The translations under genes were made by a program, and so were the position numbers. A stretch of 64,000 nt of DNA from positions 124,001 to 188,000 of the forward strand of contig AP026123.1 in the NCBI GenBank assembly GCA_030295235.1, in the 5' to 3' direction. The DNA comes from Fistulifera solaris (Eukaryota; Bacillariophyta; Bacillariophyceae; Naviculales; Stauroneidaceae). The notes below the pieces were generated by a model, which saw only the letters and a program-made list of their open reading frames with translations, had not been told where the DNA came from and ran no database searches. Positions 43,782 through 54,931 of this stretch are shown in pieces (positions within the stretch are counted from its first letter, which is position 1; each line of letters begins with the position of its first letter).

Positions 43782-45023
43782 ATGACGTTTAGCCTTTTCT
43801 ACAAGAAGGAGAGTTTGGTTCGCTTCATTATGGCGTCCTTGTCGGCTAGCATCTTTCTTGGTCGTCATGGAGCTGCACGAGCATTTCTAGCTACCCCAAC
43901 ATTTACTTCTGTTCTTCGTGGTGGATCGGAGTTCTCGGCCCTGCACGTACAACAGCAACGGTTTACAACCTCGACAACAATCTATTCGACGGCGCACGCG
44001 CAACCCGAACTATTGAAGACTCTCATTGCGCCAAAACTGACACAGAAATCATTCGGAGGCCTCAGCTATATGGACACTCGATCCGCGACGAGTAAAGAAT
44101 TCTTTCGAGTATTGTTTGTATTAGGAGGCCCCGGTGCTGGTAAAGGAACCCAGAGTGCATTAATGGAGGAACACTATCCGACCGTCCATTTATCCGTCGG
44201 AGAGCTCTTGCGCAACGAGCAAACAAAAGAAAACTCTCCCTTTCGAGAAATTATACAAACTTATCTGGTGGCTGGGCAAATTGTACCAGTAGAAATAAGT
44301 CTTTCACTCTTGCAGCATGCCATGAGAGAGAAGGAACAACAGCAAGGACGACAGCTCATCTTTTTGGTAGATGGTTTTCCACGAAACTATGACAATTTGA
44401 ATGGTTGGTGCGACGTCATGAGCGAGGTAGCGGCTCTTTGGGGAGTGTTGGTCTACCAGTGCCCACTGAATGTGCTTGAAGAACGAATCTTGAAGCGAGC
44501 GAAAGACTCGGGACGTTCGGATGACAATTTAGAGAGTTTGCGAAAGCGATTTCAAACGTTTGTAGGTGAAACAATTCCGATTGTCGAAACGCTGCGAGAT
44601 GCCTCAACAGCGACAGCGGAACACGAATCATCTCAATGGTGTGTTACAGATATAAGTGGCGATCAGCCGTTGCAAGATGTTTGGCTAGCAACTCAGGCTG
44701 TACTAAATCAACTTATTTTGCATGATGTCGTCACAGCAAATGTAGCTCTGCTGGAGTCGATCGAGAATGACGATGTAACGACTTACCAAAGCCTTTGCGA
44801 TCACCTCTGGTTTGAAGGAAAAGACGTCGCTGAGGTTATGCAAGCGCAAGAAGGAAAATCCCAAATGAATGTACGCGATGCACAGCTGGATGTCATATCC
44901 GGTCGGCATGTTGCTTTGAGCTATCGTCGGATGTTCGAAGGTGTTGATGTTTGCGAGAAGCGAATCTGGATGCATCAGGGGATTCACGGATGGCGGAATG
45001 TTCATTTTTCAAGAACTCCGTAG
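43782..45023 (+). CDS. Plastid UMP/CMP-type nucleotide kinase fused to a CaMKII-association (NTF2-like) domain
   Basis: Either ATG 43782 or ATG 43830 gives a signal peptide ending ARAFLATP, a plastid ASAF-like site. Residues 110-300 are an adenylate/UMP-CMP kinase: P-loop GGPGAGKGTQ (115-124), LSVGELLRNE, the NMP-binding helix, VDGFPRNYDNL and the lid arginines RAKDSGRSDDN. The short lid lacks zinc cysteines and fits the UMP/CMP or AK1 class, which phosphorylates nucleoside monophosphates with ATP. Residues 313-413 (ANVALLESIENDDVTTYQSL ... EKRIWMHQGIHGWRNVHF) match the CaMKII-association domain, which has an NTF2-like fold and drives oligomerisation. The middle of that domain is shortened. 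The frame is intact. The fusion may assemble plastid kinase rings (inference). Confidence 0.8.
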   Translation: MTFSLFYKKESLVRFIMASLSASIFLGRHGAARAFLATPTFTSVLRGGSEFSALHVQQQRFTTSTTIYSTAHAQPELLKTLIAPKLTQKSFGGLSYMDTRSATSKEFFRVLFVLGGPGAGKGTQSALMEEHYPTVHLSVGELLRNEQTKENSPFREIIQTYLVAGQIVPVEISLSLLQHAMREKEQQQGRQLIFLVDGFPRNYDNLNGWCDVMSEVAALWGVLVYQCPLNVLEERILKRAKDSGRSDDNLESLRKRFQTFVGETIPIVETLRDASTATAEHESSQWCVTDISGDQPLQDVWLATQAVLNQLILHDVVTANVALLESIENDDVTTYQSLCDHLWFEGKDVAEVMQAQEGKSQMNVRDAQLDVISGRHVALSYRRMFEGVDVCEKRIWMHQGIHGWRNVHFSRTP

Positions 45024-45110
45024 CTGCAGCATAGCTAATACCCTTACATTGTTAAATCTGAGCTTAAACGCTAAACCCAATTTCTTAACTTTGTTGAGGT
45101 ATTTCCACTA

Positions 45111-46340
45111 TCAGTCGGTAGCGTCACTTGAAGCTTCTTCTAGTATTTGCAACACCGTAACGGCCCTCAACTCATGAATACCGCCCTTCCCCTGAAGTTG
45201 CCGTAAAACGGGCTGAACATTGGAGTACGACCGCAAACGTTCGACGCATTCGGCGCCATGTTGAGCCAGATGAACAAGAATCATAAGTGATGACGTCTCC
45301 AATGAGTCTTGTCGCCAAAAGCCCAAGTCCGAATTCGTTCGTAAAGATACTTCGAGGCACTGGATGGCCGCCGAGGGAAATATGGTTTCCTTGGCCACAA
45401 CAACAGCATTTTCTTTCCACGATGACAAATGACGCATCAGACAAAGACACCATCTGACAGCTTCTCGTTCGACGGACAATACATCCGACGCGTGATCGGG
45501 ATTGATCACAAATGGCAAACAGTCTTTGGTCAGAGATTCGATGATGCGAACTAAAGATGTCGTCTTTTTCAAGTATGTTGCCGAATAAGTCTCTGACCTT
45601 CGTTCTGACGGAACGTATCGAAATAGAATTGGTTTGGCTTCGGGTAAAAGTGACAAGTTGAATAAACAGACAACGGCTAAATAGCATTCGGATACCCGCG
45701 CGCTGATCGTTTCCAGTAAAGCCGATATTAAAGAAAGACCCTGGTCTCCCAACAGGATAGCTGCTTTATTTTCCATGGGAATACATAGATTGTTGATTAA
45801 TAACAAGGCTTGCCTTCTATCGATGCTGGGCCCCGTGGGCGCTAATGACGGAAGGATTGCACCGATCAAGTCGTACTTCGTCGTACATACCGCGGCGACC
45901 CTGTGATAGGAACGATGTCATGGAATTGTGAGATACAAGCACACTCGCCGTTTCATTTATTCACTTCCTCGGATCAAAACATACCGATTTGCTTCGTGTT
46001 CTCGGTCAGTGAGTCTATAAATTCGTTGTAAAGCGACCGTTCTCCCTCTCCCTTCACTTCGCAAAGGACCCAAGAGACTTTTGATGGTTGCCGAGATCGG
46101 TGCCGGTTCGAACCACGAGTGATCGACAATGACACAAGAACTCGTCGTGTCGGAATTCGGAGTGAAACATGACGCAGGATTCATACGAGAAAGAAGAGTC
46201 CCCACAAACGAATCATCCGAAGAAAAGTCTGTCATACTTTTGATGCTCTCCAAGGCGTCTTCTAACATGCTGTTTTCGTCTTCATTGCTCTCCGTCGCAG
46301 AAGACGTTCGGTCGATTGCCTCGGGTGTCATTACCATCAT
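45111..46340 (-). CDS. Armadillo-like helical-repeat protein, function unknown
   Basis: Exons 45985-46340 and 45111-45900 are joined across an 84-bp intron (45901-45984), giving about 381 residues. The N-terminus is acidic and serine-rich (EDENSMLEDALESIKSMTDF). From about residue 95 the protein is all-helical with Leu-rich repeats (RTVALQRIYRLTDREHEANR, RRQALLLINNLCIPMENKAA, CYLAVVCLFNLSLLPEAK, ECVERLRSYSNVQPVLRQL) typical of ARM/HEAT solenoids. These serve as protein-binding scaffolds. No catalytic motif, signal peptide or membrane segment is seen. I cannot name an orthologue; ochrophyte-specific proteins of this type are common. Confidence 0.7.
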
Positions 46341-46698
46341 TGTTTTATTGTTTCACTGAATAATATGTACCTTCAACAACACATATCTCTTTAGTTCTCA
46401 CGATCGTTGCTTTTTATCTCTCGCACACAAAAGGTGCGCGTCGTCGCATCGCTGTTTTTTCGATCCGCGCACAAAGCGCGCTTGAAGCGCGCGCAGCTAA
46501 GCCAAGTTTATGATGCACAGTACAATTTATTTAGCTGTTTTTCGTCCGTTGGAGCCTCGGAGGGAAGTTGAATGATGAATTTTGGCGTCTCACCTTTTTC
46601 CCATTGAACGCCTTTCGAGTGAGAGTCTTTGTTTGCATCAAGAGAGAAAGAAAGTAACTCTGATAGTCGTTTGCGCTACAACACGGAAAGAAGAAACC
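46341..46698. other. Divergent promoter region with GC-rich palindromic tract
   Basis: Between the ARM-like gene and membrane paralogue 1. A GCGCGCTTGAAGCGCGCGC tract near 46478-46496 can form a hairpin. No gene is supported, though an upstream part of paralogue 1 (signal peptide) may be hidden here. Confidence 0.4.
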
Positions 46699-49243
46699 AT
46701 GTCAAATCGTTCAGGCTCGCGAATAAGAAAAGTACGAAGGCTGGAGGACAACATCATCAACGACTTTGTCGTTGTTTGTGAAAGTGAACTCGCTCTCTAT
46801 GACGATTGGGGAGGTTTGACACAGATACATTACGCAGAATTCCTCGCTCAATACTGTCAAACGAGTCCGGGCGATGCCTGTCAGCCGCAAACATCCAATT
46901 TTTGGAATCTCGACCTCCAATTGCAGAAAACGTTTCTATCACCTGGCTGTCCCCAAGATGTCGAACAGAATGAACAGTGCATCGATTACTTGCTGCAAAA
47001 CAATCCGCAAACACTTCTATATGCTGGAAATGTGACACAACTGTGTGAGTTGACTGAAAGTCTGTTGATCACAACGGGTTTAATACAGTTTCCGAAGGAC
47101 GATATCGAACAGGAAGGGAGAGACAGTGGCAATTTACCCAACAATACCTTGACTACAGCATTGACAGCGACTCCAGTGCCTTCAGTTGCACCTACAATGA
47201 GCAGGTCAAATTCTTCAATTGCGGAGACGAACGAGGAAACCGACGAAAATAATTTGCCGAGTCGTTTACTGATGCACTTTGGGATTGTCTTGGTCGGCTT
47301 TGGGTTATGCTTGGGAATGATGTTTGCGTATATCCGAAGGTTGCGACACAAAAAGAAAAAAGAACGTTGTGGTTCAGAGGAAAAAGGAGTCTGTGTGTGG
47401 CGAGGGTAGACCCCGAATGCCTCAGACGTCCTCCTTGGTTGGCAATGATGGCGCTCCTCACTTCGCTCGTCGGAATTCAGAGCGTGGTCGGATAAAATTA
47501 GAGGCACCCAGGTCCGCTCCAATAACAAGAACGGAATCGCGAATCGAGCATGAAATAAGTAACACCAAGACGCCTGGTCCTTACTGTCCGGCTGGAAATA
47601 GTAGCCTCTGTCGTGTTCCTAGTTGCAGTTCTGTGGTGGACCCTCGCGGGCCTTCTTTGACTCCTTTCATCGTGGAGAGCACCTCATTACCCAGCGTTAA
47701 GGTTGCTGCAGTGCCAAGCAACACATTAGGAGATTCCATACCATCTAGGGAGGACGAAGTGCTTTCGAGTGCTGCAATTGACCACGAACATTTAGCAACT
47801 AAAACCGCATCAGAAGGTCCTTGGATTGTCGAATGCACAAACGACGACGAAGAAGACCGTTTAAGCATTTCAATTCTGCGTCACAAATTGAGCCTAACAA
47901 GCCCGTTTAAGCATTGTCAAGTCATCGAAGTGAATGAAGATGAAGCGTGCGATACAAGCAAGAGTGTGGTAGCTCGCCCTGATTCGATGGATGAAGACAA
48001 TCTGCAAGAAACAAAAAGTCTTAACAATTTGGGCGTAGAGTTGCAATCTATTGAGACGTTCGACTGTTCTATCCGGAATGGACAAGACCAAAATGCAACA
48101 ACAATAGAGTCTCCCGCTATTTGGGAGCTTGTCGACCTAACAAATGATATATCGTCATTTAAAGACGAAATTCTACAACCGATTAGCACCTCCGGCAAAC
48201 AGAGCGAGAGTGTGTCGATAGTGTCAGAGCAATTGCAAGAAGAACCGACCTGTCGCTTTATAGGTGCGAACGTTCAGGTTGAAGAGATGGAGAAGACTAC
48301 TACAGCTTTCACGAGTGAGTGCAAGCAGCCATACATTTTCTTGTGTGAGTCGAGTGTTGAAAGTAAAGGCTGCAATTACAAATCGACGATAGTAGCAGGC
48401 AAATGCGACGAACTGATATGCGACGACATACATAGGAAAGGTAAAGCTGAAGAGATGCGACATAAATCAAGCCGGACCAGAGTCGACCCACCCGATAATG
48501 ATGTTGTGATAGGGTGCAACGGTGCAAGGATCCTAATTGAAGCCAGGTGCCCTGTATCACGTCAAACAGATCTGCCGGAGACTACTGAATCTGATGATAA
48601 TTCCACGGACTTGATTTCACGTAGCAGCCCGCTGACCGTTGAAAGTGCAAAGTTAGAGAGTCAGCAAACAACTGACAAACCCGCGATGTTGGATAATGGT
48701 CACGCACCAGCTTCTACAAGATCGCAGCTTTTAGAAACAAACTTAGCAATGTATTCCGCTTGCGATCAAAGTGAGCAGTCTATCAAAGATTGTTCAAGAA
48801 AAAGCAGCCAATCACGGCTACCTCAAATATCCATTGCTGACCAAACAGCAAATGATGCTATTTCGGAGACCAATCAGCAATTGGTTGCCCATTTTGATGC
48901 AGTCACCGAAGAAACTTTTTCCCATCATCCTCACTTTGAAGATATATCCCTGAAAATACAATCATGTTACAGCGATCTATCCATGGAAGAATTGTTTGAT
49001 GAGCCACGAGTAAAAACAAAAAGGTCACGCGGGGCTGATGGGCTGTCCACGGACAATTCCTCACATAGCGCCGAGTGGTCCATGGAGAGCTCCATTCGAC
49101 AGACCTTTTATTCGTTCAAACAAAATGTCAGCCACGCCATCGCCGATTTGAATGACACCACAGTCGAGACGACTTCAGTCTTGGGGGAGTCTGAAATAGA
49201 GAATAAAGTCACGCCGCATGAGAATTGCAGTATAGATCCATAG
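46699..49243 (+). CDS. Membrane-protein paralogue 1 with six-cysteine ectodomain and long cytosolic tail, one frameshift
   Basis: From ATG 46699 the protein has an ectodomain-like region with six spaced cysteines, including YAEFLAQYCQTSPGDACQ, FLSPGCPQD and CIDYLL, then a Thr/Ser/Pro stalk, a membrane helix (LLMHFGIVLVGFGLCLGMMF), a basic stop-transfer (RRLRHKKKKE) and an acidic, Ser-rich tail of about 600 residues. A type I surface protein is inferred. No signal peptide is seen from this start; an in-frame extension to 46582 has no ATG, so a 5' exon may be missing. The frame shifts at 47381-47385 (AAAAA, one extra) just after the helix. The neighbour at 49988 shares the ectodomain pattern, so the two arose by duplication. 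No known family is recognised. Confidence 0.7.
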
Positions 49244-49987
49244 TTGAACATGCAAAATACGCTCGGTTGGCATGATTCTCTAGTTCAGAACTTTATCGAA
49301 TTCCCGTGACCCGTGAGGAAGGCTGAACGCAGAGCAAAGCGTGTAGTTACTGTAAAAATGTGGTTTTAATCTTACAGAGGCTTTAATCTACTTTTACGGA
49401 GTTCTCGCAACTATTCGTCACAAGTAGCTGCTTGACAAAGAGCAATCTCCATTCAGACGACAAACGTACCTTGGCTTTCACTTGTGCTTCCGCCACTTGC
49501 AACGCGGTATCCCGGTATCTTCCGTTATCAGCTGTTTTTTTCACTGAATGAGGAATTAATGAACAAAATGAATTTGTAGGAAAGGAATGAGACTCATTAT
49601 GGCTTCGTCGGCGGCGAACTAAATAATAGCCATAAGAGGTTGCCGCGTGGAAAAGAGTGCAGCCATACCTAATCTGTTATAGCCTTTAAAATGCTTACCC
49701 CTTAAAAACGAATACTTCTTGTGCCATCATTAGCATGGTTCGACTTTTCTATTTCAGTGAGGGGCATTTTCACGAAAAAGTGAACGACATGCGTTATTGC
49801 AAATGGATACGCGGCTTACCGGTACTCATGGACATTATTGAGTTATAGAGGCACGATTCGAACCTAGACACACTAATACCGTTGCAACTTGCAGCCGAAA
49901 TTTGAAATTTTGTTTCGCAACCGTTTCGCGAAAAATTTTCTTTGCTCACATTTTCTATTTGCAAACGACAAGCCGCCGACAATCATC
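49244..49987. other. Intergenic region between the two membrane paralogues
   Basis: A 744-bp gap. I see no gene or repeat. A GGTTCGAATC word on the minus strand near 49870 lacks tRNA context and was rejected. Confidence 0.4.
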
Positions 49988-52105
49988 ATGAGAATACCTT
50001 GCGCTAGCCCAACAATAACGACGAATATGGTTATGACCTGTATACTCATTTTAAATCCTTTGATTTTTCTCCAGCTTCCAATCCACTCTTTGGCGTCATC
50101 AGCGGCAAAACAGAGTCGATTGAGACGCACCGCCGCCTCGACTTGGAGACAAGCTATTGCTAGCCACAATGACTACAGCACTGAACAAGAGTTCATGAAT
50201 GCTTGCCAAACAGAACTGAGGCTATCTGCAAAAAACGATGTTGTATCACATGATGATTATGCCGCATTTCTTGCTCAATATTGTCAATCCAATCCTGGTT
50301 GGGCTTGTTCGTATGATACATCGTTCTTTTGGAGATTAGATCCTCGACTGCAAAGAGCTTTTATGTCAGACAGTTGTCCTGGAGATGCTTTTCATCAAGA
50401 AGAATGCTTGGAATATTTTGCAGAGCACCCTGAAAAACATTTAGGATACTCTGGGGAAATTGAGAAATTGTGCAGTTCGGTCAAGGAGTTACTGGTACCA
50501 ACTGGGCTGGTACAGGAAACGGCCGCGTTCAGTAATGAAGACTCGAGCTTTGAAAACGGAACACGGAGTCAAGAGCTCGGACAGTCACAAGCTCATGCCG
50601 CAGACGAGTATACAGGGATGGATCGTGGATCAAAAAGGAGTGGAAAGCGAGGCAAGGGTAATGAAAATTATTTTTCCGACGTAGACGACGAAGAGGACGA
50701 AGAGTTCGAAGAAGGCGAAGAAATGGTAAACGACAAGGGGAAGAAAGGAAGACAGGGTTTTGGAAAGAAAGACGGCGGTGGCGAAGAGGATAATGAATTA
50801 TTAGGAGAAGGACAAAGCGAAGAAGACAGGGAAGGTCACCAAAGTGCCGGAAACAGTTCTTCAACTTTTGCAGGAGAAACGAACGATGCATTTGCAACAG
50901 GAGATCAGGATATTCTAGCTTCTGTAGATGGCTCTGACTCTGAAGGGTCTCTTCAGGTCGAGATTTCCTCCAATGCAACGGTACCTTCAATGGGACTCGA
51001 TGAAGAAAACAGCAACGAGCTGATAACAGAGCAGCCAAATAAGCTGAATCAAGAACCACAAGACGCACATGAGGGAGTAAAGCATAACGGGCATTCCCAG
51101 CCAGCACCACCTCAATCGAAATCGGAAGATAGCTTAGGCTCCAGTCAATACGATGAAAACATGGCGACCAGTGACAAGGATAAAGACAAAATCCGAAATT
51201 TCGTTCTTGCGATAACTGGAAGCTTTGCATTCATTCTCATTCTTGGAGTTACGCATGGATCTAGAATACGTCTGCACCAGAGGAATAAAGATGCCCCATC
51301 AAGACACTATGAATGCTTTGCGGAAGATGAAGTATTATCTTTGCCGTCTGGTGAAAGTGGCTTATTTCAGTCATCAAATGGCAGTACACTGGAGGCAGCC
51401 CTGACATTTATCGATAGCAGAACGAAGAAAGAGCTAGTACTCACATCAAAACAACGAGCTGGTATAGCATCTCATTTCTCTCGATTAATACATCTTGTCA
51501 AAAGAGATACGACCGCGGCTTCGGATTTCGATAGTGTTCATGCTAGATGTGAAGATCTGTCGCTTGAAGCATTGAATGATGAATCGCCCATCTTCGATAG
51601 TCCGAAACTAGCAGAGGAAGCCATGGTAGACGAGGAAGGCTGGCGAAAGCGACTCGAAATTGGTGGTTTTACGCATGATATTAGAGGGTGTGGACTGTTC
51701 GGTGCAGGCAAATCGTCCAACCGTATCTTGAGACAAATAGAAGAATCACCGTGCGAGTCTGAAATTTCTGCAGAAGAGAGCTCAATCAGTGTATACACGG
51801 AGTCTAGCTGCAACGATGTAGTCAGCGAAGAGCGGCTCGAGCAACTTAAGGAATTCGACGACAGCCTTACCACGGGTCTTTCAAAGCTTGCTGGCCAAAT
51901 GAGCAAGCTTGTTGCTAATGATTGCACATCCCTCGACGTATCCGCTGCCAGGAGCTTGAGAGACTGTTTCGAATCGAGAGCAGGTAACGAATTTGTGTAC
52001 CGCGGGGGAGCTGGATCATCCGGCGCTGACTCGTCGACGGCATCGGATATAGAATCCACTTGCTCTTCCACCACAGAAAACATGCAAGCAGATGCTACCG
52101 AATGA
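49988..52105 (+). CDS. Membrane-protein paralogue 2 with six-cysteine ectodomain
   Basis: ATG 49988 (with in-frame alternatives at 50027 and 50033) gives a signal peptide (MVMTCILILNPLIFLQLPIH). The ectodomain has DYAAFLAQYCQSNPGWAC, FFWRLDPRLQRAFMSDSCP, EECLEYF and LVPTGLVQ, matching paralogue 1 at all six cysteines. A Glu/Gly/Ser-rich stalk of about 200 residues follows, then one membrane helix (FVLAITGSFAFILILGV), a basic border and a tail of about 290 residues rich in Ser, Glu and Asp. The tail has no kinase or other enzyme motif; a scaffold or phosphorylation target is possible. Tail sequences of the two paralogues differ far more than the ectodomains. The frame is intact. Function is unknown; receptor or wall-sensing is only a guess. 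Confidence 0.75.
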   Translation: MRIPCASPTITTNMVMTCILILNPLIFLQLPIHSLASSAAKQSRLRRTAASTWRQAIASHNDYSTEQEFMNACQTELRLSAKNDVVSHDDYAAFLAQYCQSNPGWACSYDTSFFWRLDPRLQRAFMSDSCPGDAFHQEECLEYFAEHPEKHLGYSGEIEKLCSSVKELLVPTGLVQETAAFSNEDSSFENGTRSQELGQSQAHAADEYTGMDRGSKRSGKRGKGNENYFSDVDDEEDEEFEEGEEMVNDKGKKGRQGFGKKDGGGEEDNELLGEGQSEEDREGHQSAGNSSSTFAGETNDAFATGDQDILASVDGSDSEGSLQVEISSNATVPSMGLDEENSNELITEQPNKLNQEPQDAHEGVKHNGHSQPAPPQSKSEDSLGSSQYDENMATSDKDKDKIRNFVLAITGSFAFILILGVTHGSRIRLHQRNKDAPSRHYECFAEDEVLSLPSGESGLFQSSNGSTLEAALTFIDSRTKKELVLTSKQRAGIASHFSRLIHLVKRDTTAASDFDSVHARCEDLSLEALNDESPIFDSPKLAEEAMVDEEGWRKRLEIGGFTHDIRGCGLFGAGKSSNRILRQIEESPCESEISAEESSISVYTESSCNDVVSEERLEQLKEFDDSLTTGLSKLAGQMSKLVANDCTSLDVSAARSLRDCFESRAGNEFVYRGGAGSSGADSSTASDIESTCSSTTENMQADATE

Positions 52106-52209
52106 TAAGATTCACCTATGTCTAAAAGATGCGACACAAATTATGGAAATTCGGCACAATGCCCTGCCATAAACTTTTTATGAAACAATAACTAATGAAC
52201 AGCTCTATT

Positions 52210-53841
52210 TTACGGCCCCAGCGGCAGAAAGTCGTCCAACCGATGGAAAATTGTGTCGATCCTGCATTTGGATTCAGATCCAAATCCGATACTGACAAAA
52301 ACAACATCAGGAGCCCCTCTGCGTCCTCGTTGAAATTCGCAGACGGCAATGAAAAGAGATTGCCCCGTGCTCTTGTAGTCTTTCATTTCGTACACATCGC
52401 CGACGCCAAGTCCGGCTACGCTTTCTGACCCACCATCTCCCTGCGTCGTTAGGATCACTTGATTCCTTTTGTTGCCCGTGCCAATATTCATACCTTTAGC
52501 ACGGTTAAATGTAACAAAGTATTCGTCACGAATGCTGATTATCACCGCCTCGTCCGCCGACGTTTTGTCGAAGTCTACCATTGGTGCTAATTTAATTAGC
52601 TGGTCTCCTGATGTCAATGGATCAATCCAATGATGTCGTGTTTTATACCACCCAAGTTCCCAGCTTTTGATCCCATTGAAGCACCTTCGTGGTTGTGTCT
52701 GGCTCCTGTACCCAGCTGCCATGTAGTCAGTACTGTCGCCATACTTCTCACCGTCTTGATTGGCGTGCGTTAGGCCCAAAGTGTGTCCTATTTCGTGCAT
52801 GGTTGCAGACAGAGACAGACACCAGTCATCATTGAACTGTGCTCTCCAATGCCCTACACCTGCACTGGCTACCCACGGCCGTGACCCGACATTCGGTGGC
52901 AAGCACACTAGAACCTTCTCGCCGAGCTCGGACATGCTCAAGCCGCTCGTTTTCTCTAACTCAGCTTGAGCTGCCGTCGCCAAAGCCAGTCCTGAATCGA
53001 AATTCGATGCAGGTTCGTTCACAGTAACAGAAAGGATTCCAGCAGGAGCCAATTGAAACTTGAGTCTCCCGAATGAACAAGTGTCAAACTGTGTCACGAA
53101 GTTGACCTTCGACTCGTCAAACAGTGTGTCTTTGACATCATCGGCCGTGAAAGTAAGTGACGAGTCAATAGTCGACACGAGAACAACAGCAATATCGACA
53201 GTTCGTTTTTCCCGTGAAGATTCTATGTTCATTTTTGGGTTCTTCATAGTCACCAAGGATACTGTCGCATTACTGGTCACTTCCAGAGTGCCCCTGTCAA
53301 GCACAACATCTGTGAACTTGGCGTAGAGGCTATTGCTGAGTAGCATTTTCTTGTTGGTTGTAACCCAAGATGTGTTGAGACCTTTCACCGTAATAAGATC
53401 TCCTGATTCGACATCACCCAACATGGGAACGCAACCTATTTCGTCGTGTCCAGGTTCTTCGTCTTCTTCGGTCGGCGTGTTTATGATGGGCATGAATGCT
53501 TCATCGTATGCACCATTATTACTTGTCTTTTCTTTACTTTCTTCCTCATGCGCTTGAAAAGTATCAAGAACGATGAGATGGCATACGATGTCGGTTTCCA
53601 TTTTGACTCTCGCCGATGACATGCGGCGACCACGAACCAGTTGACGCTCTTCTTGAGCAAGTTCTGTCAGGGCTTGGAGTTTCTTCATCGGCGACAGGAG
53701 TTCTAAGCTTCTATTATCAACAAGCCTCCGTTTTGCTTCAAGTTCATGCGACCCTTGACGAGGATCGGTGAGTTTGACGATTAAAGACACGACGAAAAGC
53801 GTCGTCGCCGCGGCTAGGATGTTCCTTATCTGCCGCCTCAT
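52210..53841 (-). CDS. Peptidase M11 (gametolysin-like) zinc metalloprotease
   Basis: ATG 53841 gives MRRQIRNILAAATTLFVVSL, a signal anchor; the frame is open upstream to 54054, which would add 71 residues. A propeptide-like region with TWxxT-like elements precedes the catalytic domain: MHEIGHTLGLTH is the HExxHxxGxxH zinc site, and DYMAAGY the Met-turn. GCVPMLGD and TCSFGRLKF are also typical of the gametolysin family. The green-alga gametolysins digest hydroxyproline-rich wall proteins; a wall-loosening or mating role here is inferred. The frame is intact. Its nearest neighbour is membrane paralogue 2, which converges 104 bp away. Confidence 0.85.
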   Translation of the reverse strand: MRRQIRNILAAATTLFVVSLIVKLTDPRQGSHELEAKRRLVDNRSLELLSPMKKLQALTELAQEERQLVRGRRMSSARVKMETDIVCHLIVLDTFQAHEEESKEKTSNNGAYDEAFMPIINTPTEEDEEPGHDEIGCVPMLGDVESGDLITVKGLNTSWVTTNKKMLLSNSLYAKFTDVVLDRGTLEVTSNATVSLVTMKNPKMNIESSREKRTVDIAVVLVSTIDSSLTFTADDVKDTLFDESKVNFVTQFDTCSFGRLKFQLAPAGILSVTVNEPASNFDSGLALATAAQAELEKTSGLSMSELGEKVLVCLPPNVGSRPWVASAGVGHWRAQFNDDWCLSLSATMHEIGHTLGLTHANQDGEKYGDSTDYMAAGYRSQTQPRRCFNGIKSWELGWYKTRHHWIDPLTSGDQLIKLAPMVDFDKTSADEAVIISIRDEYFVTFNRAKGMNIGTGNKRNQVILTTQGDGGSESVAGLGVGDVYEMKDYKSTGQSLFIAVCEFQRGRRGAPDVVFVSIGFGSESKCRIDTIFHRLDDFLPLGP

Positions 53842-54931
53842 CTTTGCTCCCTCTGTCGAGCCAACTGCAGAGTCCGAATTTAACGAAGATGAAGTAATGG
53901 TTGAGGGTTTAACGATCAAGTGAGGTCCAATTTGGATAACTGCGCTTCTGTAGAGGAAAAACGTGATTTGCAAACGACCGCCTATTTTGTTTGTGGCATC
54001 GGATGGATTTTGAATTTCGACATCGAAAGAGGACTTCACGAAAAAGAGGCACAATTATTTGGGATGACTAATGACTCTGCTTAGTACTGTAATGACCAAG
54101 GAAATTCAATCACATTATTCAGAAAAGTAGAATACTTAGTAACCTTAGTCATTCATTGGCGAAGAGGTTAAAAGAGACAAGAAAAGAATGACTTAGGGAG
54201 CTATGACTATGTTTTTCCGTTCCGGAAGCCTACCTTTGAAAGATAGTACATTATGTGTCACAGTTCTCGCACTGAAATGACCGCCAATCTCCAATCGCAG
54301 AGATGTTGCGCGTTGCGCAATCACGTTTGTTGCGTGAGCAAAACGTGAGGTCAGTTTCGTTTTAATTAATCAAGTACCGGTGTATTGTCAATGTCAGTAT
54401 TAAAAAATCCTGTTAATTACCGTTGCCATGAATATTATAGGCTTCTATCTACAGTATATTGTATAGCTATGTTGCTGATGGCTTGCCACGTGTGTTGGCG
54501 CCAACTTTTCTCTCTGTCTTTCTGTCTTCCTCGTTCTTTTTTTCTCCACAGTCGCAGTTTCGCGGTTCGCGTTTTACAACAATCGCTGAAATACACTATG
54601 ACAAGAATGTACTTGAATGACGTAAGTTTATGAATAGATAGATGAGTTCGTGTCGTTTCGGTCAAGTGTACAGGAATGCTGATACTCGATCAGACACACG
54701 TAGAGACTTTTAGTGACGCACTTTGTCGCTGCAAAATGGAGTTGGGCGAGCCATCGAAAACGTGAGATCTTTTTCATGGCGGTGATTTTGATGGGTGATG
54801 GGCCCGTGGATTATTTTTGTTAGACAAGTGACACGTCTCTCCACAAGAGCCATCATCAGTTGAACGTTGGCATTCCATTCCTTTTATACGCTTGAAATCT
54901 GCTAGTACTTCATACACTCAAGCACTTTCAC
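53842..54931. other. Divergent intergenic region
   Basis: A gap of roughly 0.9-1.1 kb, depending on the M11 start, separates it from the shell-like gene. No gene or clear repeat is seen. Confidence 0.4.

Noticed and set aside
49795-49885. Possible tRNA on the minus strand (GGTTCGAATC word).
   Set aside because: Only the loop-closing pair forms, and no A box, acceptor stem or anticodon stem is present at the expected distance.
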